Below, piece by piece: positions 44,748 to 52,777 of a DNA stretch of 64,000 bases (the first letter of the stretch is position 1; each line of letters opens with the position of its first letter). The notes below the pieces were generated by a model, which saw only the letters and a program-made list of their open reading frames with translations, searched no databases and had not been told where the DNA came from. The DNA comes from Streptomyces pristinaespiralis (GTDB lineage Bacteria; Actinomycetota; Actinomycetes; Streptomycetales; Streptomycetaceae). Where the stretch lies: contig NZ_CP011340.1 of assembly GCF_001278075.1 (NCBI RefSeq), forward strand, positions 6,507,501-6,571,500, in the 5' to 3' direction. Both the position numbers and the translations under genes were made by a program.

Positions 44748-44825
44748 GGATCGCGTTCAGAAATATGGACGTCGATCAGAATTGTGCACGGGCTCGGAGC
44801 CCGGAGCACGGCCCAGGGAGCGCCC

Positions 44826-45770
44826 GTGACCTCAGATCCGCTCGCAGCCCGGCTCACCCGGATCAAGGGACCGCTGTTCTTCCCCGTCACCGCGTACGGA
44901 CCGGACGGCGGTCTCGACCTCGAAGCTTTTCGCGCGCATGTGAGAAAGGGTGTGGACGCCGGCGCGGCCGCCGTCTTCGCCTGCTGCGGGACGGGGGAGT
45001 TCCACGCCCTGACGCCCGAGGAGTTCCGCGACTGCGTCGTGGTGGCCGTCGAGGAGACGGCCGGACAGGTGCCCGTCCTCGCCGGAGCCGGCTACGGCAC
45101 CGTCCTCGCCGAGCGGTACGCGAAGATCGCCGAGGAGGCGGGCGCCGACGGACTGCTCGCCATGCCGCCCTACCTCGTCGTCGCCGACCAGGCCGGGCTC
45201 CTGAACCACTACACCCGCCTCGCCGCCGCGACGTCGCTCGACGTCATCGTCTACCAGCGTGACAACGCGATCTTCTCGCCCCGCACCGTGGTCGAACTGG
45301 CCGGTGTCGAGAAGATCATCGGGCTCAAGGACGGTCACGGCGACCTCGACCTCATGCAGCGGATCGTCAGCGCCGTGCGCCGTGAACTGCCGGAGCGCGA
45401 CTTCCTCTACTTCAACGGGCTGCCCACCGCCGAGCTCACCGGGCCTGCCTACCGCGGCATCGGCATCACCCTGTACTCCTCCGCCGTGTTCGCCTTCGCC
45501 CCCGACATCGCGCTCGCCTTCTACCGGGCGCTCGACCGCGGTGACGACAAGACGGTCGACCGCCTCCTCGACGGCTTCTTCGTACCGCTCGTCGAACTGC
45601 GCAACGAGGGCCGCGGGTACGCCGTGTCGCTGGTGAAGGCGGGGGTGCGGCTCGAAGGGCTGGACGTCGGTGAGGTGCGGCCGCCGCTGACCGAGCCGGC
45701 CGACCGGCACGTCAAGGCGCTCGCTGCGCTGATCGAACAGGGCAGGGCGCTGCTGGAGGACGACGAGTGA
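44826..45770 (+). CDS. 5-dehydro-4-deoxyglucarate dehydratase-like protein
   Basis: A 314-residue DapA-superfamily enzyme of the KdgD type, converting 5-keto-4-deoxyglucarate to 2-oxoglutarate semialdehyde with loss of water and CO2. Visible: FFPVTAYGPDGGLDL, ACCGTGEFHALT, Tyr143 in VIVYQRDNAIF and Schiff-base Lys168 in IIGLKDGHGDL. GTG 44826 follows AGGGAG; GTG 44784 is possible. It overlaps the next gene by four bases. The expected next enzyme, an aldehyde dehydrogenase, is at 55233. Confidence 0.85.
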   Translation: MTSDPLAARLTRIKGPLFFPVTAYGPDGGLDLEAFRAHVRKGVDAGAAAVFACCGTGEFHALTPEEFRDCVVVAVEETAGQVPVLAGAGYGTVLAERYAKIAEEAGADGLLAMPPYLVVADQAGLLNHYTRLAAATSLDVIVYQRDNAIFSPRTVVELAGVEKIIGLKDGHGDLDLMQRIVSAVRRELPERDFLYFNGLPTAELTGPAYRGIGITLYSSAVFAFAPDIALAFYRALDRGDDKTVDRLLDGFFVPLVELRNEGRGYAVSLVKAGVRLEGLDVGEVRPPLTEPADRHVKALAALIEQGRALLEDDE

Positions 45771-46903
45771 GGGCCTCCGCTTTCCTGTACCCGTGGGACG
45801 TCGTGGGGGACGTGGACGCCGCCGCCCGCATCGCGGACCTCGGCGTCCGGCAGGTCACCCTCGCCTCGGCCTACCACGCCACACGGGCCCTGACACCGCG
45901 TCACCCGGCCCACCGGATCGTCACCGCCGAACACGCCGCCGTGTACTACCCGCCCGACGAAGGCCGCTGGGCGGGACGCGCGCTGCGGCCGTACACGGCG
46001 GGCGACGGTGCGCCGGGCGACGCCTACGGCGAGGCGGCCGCCGCGCTGGCGGAGGCGGGCCTCGACGTCCACACCTGGGTCGTGCTGGCCCACAACTCCC
46101 GTCTGGGGGCCGAGCATCCGCGGACCTCGGTCGTCAACGCCTACGGTGACCGCTACCCCTGGGCGCCGTGCATCGCGCAGCCCGAAGTACGGGAGTACCT
46201 GGTGTCGCTCGCGGCGGAGGCGGCCGTCCGCCCGGGCGCCGGGGGTACGGAACTGGAGTCGTGCGGCTGGTACGGGGTGTCCCACCTGCACGCCCACGAC
46301 AAGATCGCGGGCGTCGCCCTGGACGACGTGGCGCAGTACCTGATGTCCCTCTGCTTCTGCCCGGCCTGCCGGGACGGCTACCAGGGGCTCGGCGTGGACC
46401 CCGGCCGGCTCGCGGAGTCGGTGCGCGACGCGCTGGCGCCGCTGTGGCGGGGCGGTCAGGCGCAGCAACTGGACGCCCAAGTGGCCCGGCCCGTCCTGGA
46501 GTTCCGTACGAGCACGGCCAGGACGCTCCAGGAGGCGGCCGTCGCCGCGGTGCGGGCAGCGGCCCCGGCGGGCTTCCGGGTCCTGCTGCACGCCGACCCG
46601 GTCGCCCACCACTGCGGCGCCAACGCCGGGGTGGAGCCGGCGCACATCCTGTCGGTCGCCGACGGCGTGGTCGTGCCCTGCACCGCGGGGCCGCGGCTGC
46701 TGGCCCCGTTCGCGGAACACGCGACGGACCGCACCGTGCTCGCCGCGAACTTCACCGTGGTGACGGGTATGGGAGGCGCGCCCACCACGCTGGCGGCGGA
46801 CGCGAAGCGTGCGGCGGATTTCGGCGCGACCGAACTCCGGCTCTACCACGCGGGCCTGGCGTCCGACGCGGACCTGGCGGCGGTCCGCGCGGCGCTGGCG
46901 TAG
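45767..46903 (+). CDS. Unknown protein coupled to uronate/glucarate catabolism
   Basis: A 378-residue cytoplasmic protein. GTG 45767 overlaps the dehydratase stop, so the two are coupled. It has a TIM-barrel-like rhythm: LYPWDVVGDVDAAARIADLGVRQV, then YHATRALTPRHPAHR, WVVLAHNSRLG, ESCGWYGVSHLHAHDK, and a Cys cluster CFCPACRDGY (Cys196, 198, 201). The pattern suggests a sugar-acting hydrolase or isomerase but I cannot name a family. Context suggests a role in uronic or aldaric acid use. Confidence 0.75.
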   Translation: MRASAFLYPWDVVGDVDAAARIADLGVRQVTLASAYHATRALTPRHPAHRIVTAEHAAVYYPPDEGRWAGRALRPYTAGDGAPGDAYGEAAAALAEAGLDVHTWVVLAHNSRLGAEHPRTSVVNAYGDRYPWAPCIAQPEVREYLVSLAAEAAVRPGAGGTELESCGWYGVSHLHAHDKIAGVALDDVAQYLMSLCFCPACRDGYQGLGVDPGRLAESVRDALAPLWRGGQAQQLDAQVARPVLEFRTSTARTLQEAAVAAVRAAAPAGFRVLLHADPVAHHCGANAGVEPAHILSVADGVVVPCTAGPRLLAPFAEHATDRTVLAANFTVVTGMGGAPTTLAADAKRAADFGATELRLYHAGLASDADLAAVRAALA

Positions 46904-46922
46904 GGCCGGCGCGGACGGTGGT

Positions 46923-47284
46923 TCACTGCGGGGCGCCGAGCGGGAGCGGGTCCTGCCTCGGTGCCCCGCGGCCGCGTTCGAAGCGCAGGGCCAGACCCGT
47001 CGCCACCGCGCCGAGCCCTTCCCACAGGCCCACACCGAGGAAGCCGGAAGGGGCGCGGCCGCCGATCACCGCGAGGACGAAGACGGTGCACGTCAGCAGC
47101 CGGAACGGCACCGTCCAGCGGAAGAAGGGCTTCCAGTCGGCGAGGGACGCCAGGACGTAGTAGACGCCCATATTGACCGCGGCCATCGAGGAGGCGGTGA
47201 CGAAGACCAGGGTGTGGTCCCCGTCCGCGCGGCGGGAGTCGGGCACGGGCTCGAACCCCATGGAGACGAGCAGGGCGTCAGGGG
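46923..47284 (-). pseudogene. Small membrane protein, 3' part (split by IS)
   Basis: C-terminal part of an interrupted gene. It reads PDALLVSMGFEPVPDSRRAD then three hydrophobic helices (TLVFVTASSMAAVNMGVYYVL, in part; RLLTCTVFVLAVIGG; LGVGLWEGLGAVATGLAL) and ends at the stop 46923-46925. Joined to the 88-base 5' part at 49108-49195, after removing 1,823 bases, it gives an in-frame 149-residue four-helix membrane protein. The reading frame up to the IS has no start or ribosome site of its own. Confidence 0.85.
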
Positions 47285-47397
47285 TTGTGAACTGGTGCTG
47301 TTTGACTGTGTATGTGTGATTTCTGCCATGTGCGGGTTGGTTGTTGTGGGCTGTGGTGTGTGAGGGCTCGCGGGGCGGATGGGGGTTCGTGTGTCGA

Positions 47398-49101
47398 ATG
47401 GGTGACCTTTGCGGGTGGTGGTCGTTGGGGGTGGTGACGGGTGTGTGGTCCGGTGCGGAGGGGGTGGGCACGGTGGGTGGTCTGCGGGAGGTGGCGGCGC
47501 CGTTCGTGGTCACCGGACCTTCGGGTGTGGCAGTGCGTACGCGGCTCAAGTGCCTGACGGCCGGGGATGAGGAGGTGCTGCGCCTGGTGGGTGCGCATCT
47601 CGGCGCGCTCGCCTCGCGTGATCTCAAGGCGCGGTGCACGGACGGCCTGGAGCACGACAGCGAGTCGTGGGCGGTCCGGAAGCGGGCGTTGACGGGGGTG
47701 TCGTCGTCGCGGTGGGCCGGGTCGATCACGAAGGCCACGCACGATCAGTGGGCACTGGCCCGGCGCGGCCAACTTGCCCACATCCAGGGCCTCGAGGCCG
47801 GTGTCAGGACGATTGCGCATCGGTTGTCGCTGCCGGTCGGGGCGAAGGGCACCCGGCGGGTCCCGGGCGGCTACCGCTCCGCGCACGAGTGGTTCCACAA
47901 AACCCGGCGACTGCGGGTGCTGGAGGACCGTCTTGGGCGGGTGCGGGCCGACCGGGACGCGGGCCGGGTGCGCGTGGTGCGCGGCGGCCGACGCCTGGCC
48001 CGCACCCGGCATCACCTTGCCGATGCGGGGCTGACCGCAGCCCAGTGGCGGCAGCGGTGGGAGGCCGAGCGCTGGTTCCTGCAGGCGGATGGTGAGTCGG
48101 GGAAGAGGTTCGGCAACGAGACGATCCGCATCACCCCCGAAGGCGACGTCAGCATCAAGCTCCCGGCACCGCTGGCCCATCTGGCGAACGCCGCGCACGG
48201 CCGGTACGCACTCGCCGGGCGGGTGCGGTTCGCGCACCGGGGCTCCGAGTGGGCGGACCGTGTGGCAGCGAACCGGGCGGTGGCCTACCGCATCCACCAC
48301 GACACCGGACGCGACCGCTGGTATCTCACCGCCTCCTGGCAGATCCCACCCACCCCTACCGTTCCGCTCGAAGCCGCCCTCGCCCACGGCGTGATCGGCG
48401 TCGACACCAACGCCGACCACCTCGCCGCCTGGCGCCTGGACACCCACGGCAACCCATGCGGTGAACCCCGCCGCTTCGCCTACGACCTCACCGGCAGCGC
48501 CCCCCACCGCGACGCCCAGGTCCGCCACGCCCTCACCCGACTCCTGCACTGGGCCAAGGCCTGCGGCGTGAAGGCGATCGCGGTCGAGGACCTCGACTTC
48601 CAGGCCGAGAAGACCAGGGAGAAGCACGGCCGCAGGCGAAGGTTCCGGCAGCTGATCTCCGGCATGCCCACGGGCAAACTTCGTGCCCGGCTGACTTCCA
48701 TGGCCGACCGGACAGGCATGACGATCATCGCCGTCGACCCCGCCTACACATCCAAGTGGGGCGCGCAGCACTGGCAGAAGCCGATGGCCGGCCCCACCCG
48801 CAAGATGAGCCGGCACGATGCGGCGAGCATCGCGATCGGCAGACGCGCCCAAGGGCACCCGATCCGGCGACGGACGACACCGCCCCCGCACGACCAGAGC
48901 GATCGTGCGGGGCATCGGACCGTCCAGGCCGACCCGGGCACCCTCGGGCGTGAGGAAACCCGCCCCCGCATTCCCGGACCACGCACACGATGCGCGCCCC
49001 CGGACGCGGCGAGAACGCGGGCAACCAGGGCACCCAACACCGTTCGGGGTGCCCGCAGCGACCAGGAATGGGTCCAAGACTCACTCCTGCTCACTGAATA
49101 G
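47398..49101 (+). CDS. TnpB-related RuvC nuclease, zinc finger lost
   Basis: A 567-residue TnpB/IS605 accessory protein (ATG 47398; upstream TTG/GTG starts possible). RuvC motifs are present: Asp336 in GVIGVDTNADHLAAW, Glu397 in IAVEDLDFQ and Asp474 in SRHDAASIAIGRR. Where typical TnpB has CxxC pairs after YTS, this protein has YTSKWGAQHWQK and no Cys pairs. The last ~85 residues are Arg/Pro/Thr-rich and low in structure, and the matching RNA could fold as omega RNA. TnpB proteins are RNA-guided nucleases that keep their element in place. Confidence 0.82.
   Translation: MGDLCGWWSLGVVTGVWSGAEGVGTVGGLREVAAPFVVTGPSGVAVRTRLKCLTAGDEEVLRLVGAHLGALASRDLKARCTDGLEHDSESWAVRKRALTGVSSSRWAGSITKATHDQWALARRGQLAHIQGLEAGVRTIAHRLSLPVGAKGTRRVPGGYRSAHEWFHKTRRLRVLEDRLGRVRADRDAGRVRVVRGGRRLARTRHHLADAGLTAAQWRQRWEAERWFLQADGESGKRFGNETIRITPEGDVSIKLPAPLAHLANAAHGRYALAGRVRFAHRGSEWADRVAANRAVAYRIHHDTGRDRWYLTASWQIPPTPTVPLEAALAHGVIGVDTNADHLAAWRLDTHGNPCGEPRRFAYDLTGSAPHRDAQVRHALTRLLHWAKACGVKAIAVEDLDFQAEKTREKHGRRRRFRQLISGMPTGKLRARLTSMADRTGMTIIAVDPAYTSKWGAQHWQKPMAGPTRKMSRHDAASIAIGRRAQGHPIRRRTTPPPHDQSDRAGHRTVQADPGTLGREETRPRIPGPRTRCAPPDAARTRATRAPNTVRGARSDQEWVQDSLLLTE
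49028..49054 (+). ncRNA. Hairpin in the putative omega-RNA 3' region
   Basis: GGGCACCC (49028-49035) pairs with GGGTGCCC (49047-49054) inside the tnpB 3' coding end. In TnpB systems the guide RNA is made from the gene's 3' end and runs past the element into the flank; this hairpin and the segment to 49107 could be that scaffold. Unproven. Confidence 0.35.
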
Positions 49102-49107
49102 GAACGG

Positions 49108-49195
49108 TGATCAGGCCGACGACACCGAGCACGGCCGCGAGAACGCCGAAGACCGCCATGGTCCAGCCGGACGGGGAGCGGGGCAGGAAGCGCAC
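49108..49195 (-). pseudogene. Small membrane protein, 5' part (split by IS)
   Basis: N-terminal 29 codons of the interrupted gene: GTG 49195, six bases after a good GGAG site, then RFLPRSPSGWTMAVFGVL and AAVLGVVGLIT, one membrane helix. Frame and length agree with the 3' part at 46923-47284. With the IS present, the frame runs into the element and stops within three codons. Confidence 0.82.
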
Positions 49196-49297
49196 AGGAT
49201 TCTCCAGGGGCACCGAACGGATACGGAAAGCCCCTGCATACCGCGCGCCCCGCCCCGCCGCCCAGCGTTCTTCACACCCTCGTCCGGCGCCACTCGC

Positions 49298-50746
49298 TCA
49301 CTTCAGCGCCGCCTCCATCATCTTCTGCGCCACCGGCGCCGCCAGCCCGTTGCCGCTGACCTCAGAGCGCTCCGCGCCCGAGTCCTCGATGAGCACGGCG
49401 ACCGCGACCGCCTTACCGGTGTCCGGATCCTTGGCGTAGGAGGTGAACCAGGCGTACGGCGTCTTGCTGTTGTTCTCGCCGTGCTGTGCCGTACCCGTCT
49501 TGCCGCCGACCTCGAGTCCCGGGATCCGCGCGTTGGAGCCCGTGCCGTCCTCGACCACCGTCACCATCGCGCTGCGCAGCTGTTCCGCCGTCCCGGACGA
49601 CATGATCCGCTGCGAGGCGCCGTCCTCGAAGGACTCGAGGGTGTCGCCGTCCGCGGACACCACCTTGGACACCATATGAGGTGACGCCATGACCCCGTCG
49701 TTGGCGATGGCCGCCGACACCAGCGACATCTGCAGCGGAGTCGCCGTCACATCGAACTGGCCGATGCCGGTCAGCGCGGTCGACGAGGCGTTCATCCCGG
49801 ACGGGTACACGCTCGCCGAGGCCCGTACGGGCACATCCTGCTTCTCGTCGTTGAAGCCGAACTTCTCGGCCGTCGCCCTCACCTTGTCCTGCCCGAGATC
49901 GACGGCCATCTTGCCGAAGACGTTGTTGCACGAGTACCGCAGCGCGGTCCGGATGGTGGCGTTCTCACAGGGCGCGGACGGGTTCTCGTTCTCCAGGTCC
50001 GTGACCGTGCCGGGCAGCCGGTAGGGGTCCGGGCTGTCGGTCTGCTCGTCGACGGACGAGTAGAGCCCGTCCTCCAGCGCGGCCGCCGCGACGACCAGCT
50101 TGAACGTCGACCCCGGCGGCAGCGGCTGCCGCAGCGCCCGGTTGAGCAGCGGCTTGTCCTCGTCGTCGAGCAGCTTCTGCCAGGCGTCGCCGTCCAGGGT
50201 GCCGCTGATCGTCGAGGGGTCGTACGACGGGGTGCTGACCATGCCGAGGATCTCCCCGGTCTCCGGGTCCATGGCGACCGCGGCGCCCTTCGTGTCGCCG
50301 AGCGCCTCGAAGCCGGCCTTCTGCACCGCGGGGTCGATCGTCGTCACCACGTCACCCGGGTCCTGCTGCTTGCCCGTGAGCGTGTCCAGCGGGTTCTTCA
50401 GCGTGAGGTCGGTGCCGTCGAGGATGCCGGAGTAGATGCCCTCGAGCTGGGTCGCCCCGTACGCCTGCGAGCTGTAGCCGGTGACGGCCGCGTACAGCGC
50501 GCCGTCGGTGTAGGAGCGTTTGTACGCGAGGTCGCCTCCTTCCGTGCGCTTCGAGCCCGTGACCGCGGAGCCGGCCACGATGATGTCGCCCAGCGGATGC
50601 GCGTACTGCGCGATGATCTTCCGCCGGTTCCGGTCGTTGTCCGTGAGGGCCGTCGCTTCGTACGCCTGCACCCAGGTCGCCCGCCCCAGCAGGGCGAGGA
50701 CCAGCAGCAGACTGAAGACGGCGGCACGCCTGATCGTCTTGTTCAT
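49298..50746 (-). CDS. Class B penicillin-binding protein (PbpA type)
   Basis: A 482-residue membrane-anchored transpeptidase. After an N-terminal helix (about residues 8-25), a dimerisation/pedestal domain leads to the penicillin-binding fold: Ser213-x-x-Lys216 in PPGSTFK, Ser272-Cys-Asn274 in RYSCNN and Lys416-Thr-Gly in GGKTGTA. All catalytic motifs are intact. Streptomyces has several such PBPs, some acting in sporulation. A likely divergent or separate promoter lies upstream of ATG 50746. Confidence 0.93.
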   Translation of the reverse strand: MNKTIRRAAVFSLLLVLALLGRATWVQAYEATALTDNDRNRRKIIAQYAHPLGDIIVAGSAVTGSKRTEGGDLAYKRSYTDGALYAAVTGYSSQAYGATQLEGIYSGILDGTDLTLKNPLDTLTGKQQDPGDVVTTIDPAVQKAGFEALGDTKGAAVAMDPETGEILGMVSTPSYDPSTISGTLDGDAWQKLLDDEDKPLLNRALRQPLPPGSTFKLVVAAAALEDGLYSSVDEQTDSPDPYRLPGTVTDLENENPSAPCENATIRTALRYSCNNVFGKMAVDLGQDKVRATAEKFGFNDEKQDVPVRASASVYPSGMNASSTALTGIGQFDVTATPLQMSLVSAAIANDGVMASPHMVSKVVSADGDTLESFEDGASQRIMSSGTAEQLRSAMVTVVEDGTGSNARIPGLEVGGKTGTAQHGENNSKTPYAWFTSYAKDPDTGKAVAVAVLIEDSGAERSEVSGNGLAAPVAQKMMEAALK

Positions 50747-50858
50747 CCCGTACGAGGGACGAGCGGCACGGCGCGGTTCGTTCCCCTCCGTCCGTTTTCT
50801 CAGGACTTCCTCATCTGCGGCGGGGAGCCCGGCAGCGCCGGGCCGGGGAGGGCGGCGG

Positions 50859-51515
50859 TCAGCCGGGCGAGATGAATCCCGACTCGTACGCCGCGATCAC
50901 CGCCTGGGTACGGTCCCGGGCGCCGATCTTGCCCAGGACCGCCGCGACGTGGGTCTTCGTCGTCGCCGGGCCCACGCCCATCCGGCCGGCGATCTCCGCG
51001 TTCGTCAGCCCTGTGGCCATCAGCCGCAGCACCTCCGCCTCCCGCCCGGTCAGCCGTGCCACCCACGGCGGCGCGGTCACGGCCTCCCTGCGGCCGTACT
51101 CGGCGGCGAGCGAGCGCACGGCGGCGGGGAACAGCAGCGAGTCGCTGCGCGCGACCAGCCGGACCGCCTGGACCAGCTCGTCGGCCCCCGCCCGCTTCAA
51201 CAGGAAGCCGGCCGCCCCGGCGCGCAGCGCGTCGTACACGTACGAATCGTTCTCGAACGTCGTCACGACGACGATCCGCGGCGGCTCGTCCATCGTGGAC
51301 AGGATCTGCTCGGTCGCGCGGATGCCGTCGATCTCGGGCATCCGTACGTCCATCAGCACCACGTCGGGGCGCAGCTGCCGCACCACGGACACCGCCTCCG
51401 CGCCCGTCGCCGCCTCTCCGACGACCTCCAGATCCGGTTCCGCGTCGAGGATCACGCGCAGCGCGGTGCGCACCATCCGCTCGTCGTCGGCGAGGGCGAC
51501 CCGTACCGTGCTCAT
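50859..51515 (-). CDS. NarL/LuxR-type response regulator
   Basis: A 218-residue response regulator. Receiver Asp56 is in VVLMDVRMPEIDG; acidic pair at DD10-11; LuxR HTH (about 150-215) includes LMATGLTNAEIAGRMGVG and KTHVAAVLGKI. ATG 51515 overlaps the kinase stop. It forms one unit with the kinase and the upstream 325-residue membrane protein, all with four-base overlaps. Confidence 0.93.
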   Translation of the reverse strand: MSTVRVALADDERMVRTALRVILDAEPDLEVVGEAATGAEAVSVVRQLRPDVVLMDVRMPEIDGIRATEQILSTMDEPPRIVVVTTFENDSYVYDALRAGAAGFLLKRAGADELVQAVRLVARSDSLLFPAAVRSLAAEYGRREAVTAPPWVARLTGREAEVLRLMATGLTNAEIAGRMGVGPATTKTHVAAVLGKIGARDRTQAVIAAYESGFISPG

Positions 51516-52777
51516 CGGCGGCCCGCCAGCGGCAGCCTGGCCGACAGCCGCCAGACCCCGTCGTCCGGCCCGGCCGCCGCCTGTCCGCCGAGCAGCGCTG
51601 CCCGCTCGGCGACTCCGCGCAGCCCGCGGCCACCGCCGGGGCGTTGCACCGGGGCCCGCTCGGGCACGGGATTCTCCATCCTGATCTCCAACTCCTCTTC
51701 TCCTGCGCCGATCCACAGCGTCACCGGTGAGGCCCCGGCATGGCGAAGGGCGTTGCTCAGCCCTTCCTGGACGATCCGGTACGCCTCGCGGGAGACCGGT
51801 GCCGCCACGGCCGTGAGCGTGCCCCTCGTGTGCAGCGTGACGGACACGCCGCTGCGGGACAGCAGTCCCTCCAGGGCGGTGAGCGTCGGTCCGTCGAGCC
51901 GGCCCTCGCCGTCGCCGTCCTGGCGCAGCAGGCCGAGCACGGCGTCCAGCTCGCCCACCGTGCGGCGGGTGGTCTCCTCGATCGCGGCCAGCGCCTCCCG
52001 CACGAACTCCACATCGGCGGCACGGCCGCTGTCCAGCACCTTGCGGGCCGCTCCCGCCTGGAGGGTCACCGCGGACAGCGCGTGGCCCACGGAGTCGTGC
52101 AGTTCACGGGCGAGGCGGTTGCGCTCCGCGAGTTCCGTCGCCCGCCGCTCGGCCGCGGCCAGCCGGTCGGCAGGGGTCGGGCCGAGCAGTACCGGCGCCT
52201 GACGGGCCAGCAGGGCCCCGACGGCCGCGGACACGGCCGCGAGCGCCAGCAGCATCGCGGTGCCGGCGAGCACCAGCAGCACCGACCACCAGACGTCGTG
52301 CGGCACCCGCAGGTAGTCCCGCACCCCCGGGAACACCGGGGAGACGATCAGCCCGACGGCGAACGGCGGCAGTGCGAGGGACGCCCCGCTGACCAGCGCC
52401 CCCGCCCCGAGGTGCAGGGTGAACCAGCCCGCGGTGCGCACCCGGGCGGCCCGGGTGCGTGCCTGCCCGTCCGCGAGCCGCTCGCCGGGAACGCCGCACA
52501 GCGTGCGGGCGACGACCACCGACAGCGGTCTGGCCATGGGGAAGAGCCCGGCGACGGCGGCGAGCGGCAGCGCCACGGCGTACGCGCCGAACTGGAGCGC
52601 CAGCGAGCCCGCGAACGGGTTCGCCCCGCCGGTCAGCGGACCCACGACCACCGTGCCCACCAGCCAGAACGGCATCAACAACGCGCCGCCGAGCACCAGA
52701 TGGACCCAGCGCAACCGGGCCCGGCGGCCGAACAGCGCCCGGCCGGCGGACCGCAGGACCCGGCCCGGCTGTGTCAT
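51512..52777 (-). CDS. Sensor histidine kinase (HisKA_3 type)
   Basis: A 421-residue membrane kinase. About six hydrophobic segments to residue 195 form the sensor; the H-box is ERNRLARELHDSVGHALSAV with His227, the N-box YRIVQEGLSNALRHAG, and the G-box GGGRGLRGVAERAALLGG. ATG 52777 overlaps the upstream membrane-protein gene. The tight three-gene coupling suggests the membrane protein helps sensing. Confidence 0.92.
   Translation of the reverse strand: MTQPGRVLRSAGRALFGRRARLRWVHLVLGGALLMPFWLVGTVVVGPLTGGANPFAGSLALQFGAYAVALPLAAVAGLFPMARPLSVVVARTLCGVPGERLADGQARTRAARVRTAGWFTLHLGAGALVSGASLALPPFAVGLIVSPVFPGVRDYLRVPHDVWWSVLLVLAGTAMLLALAAVSAAVGALLARQAPVLLGPTPADRLAAAERRATELAERNRLARELHDSVGHALSAVTLQAGAARKVLDSGRAADVEFVREALAAIEETTRRTVGELDAVLGLLRQDGDGEGRLDGPTLTALEGLLSRSGVSVTLHTRGTLTAVAAPVSREAYRIVQEGLSNALRHAGASPVTLWIGAGEEELEIRMENPVPERAPVQRPGGGRGLRGVAERAALLGGQAAAGPDDGVWRLSARLPLAGRR

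Larger units (their letters stand above)
47285..49107 (+). mobile_element. TnpB-only IS200/IS605-type element, 1,823 bp
   Basis: The ends were deduced from the split membrane-protein gene: deleting 47285-49107 restores a 450-base frame (ends can shift left by 1-2 bases because of shared G's). No target duplication is present, as for IS200/IS605 elements, which insert by a single-strand mechanism. No tnpA Y1 transposase is inside; the only gene is tnpB-like. The left end is G/T-rich and non-coding for about 110 bases. Confidence 0.85.

Noticed and set aside
49091..49160. Short frame starting ATG 49160 in the IS flank
   Set aside because: It is the interior of the split membrane-protein gene; the GTG at 49195 has the better ribosome site.
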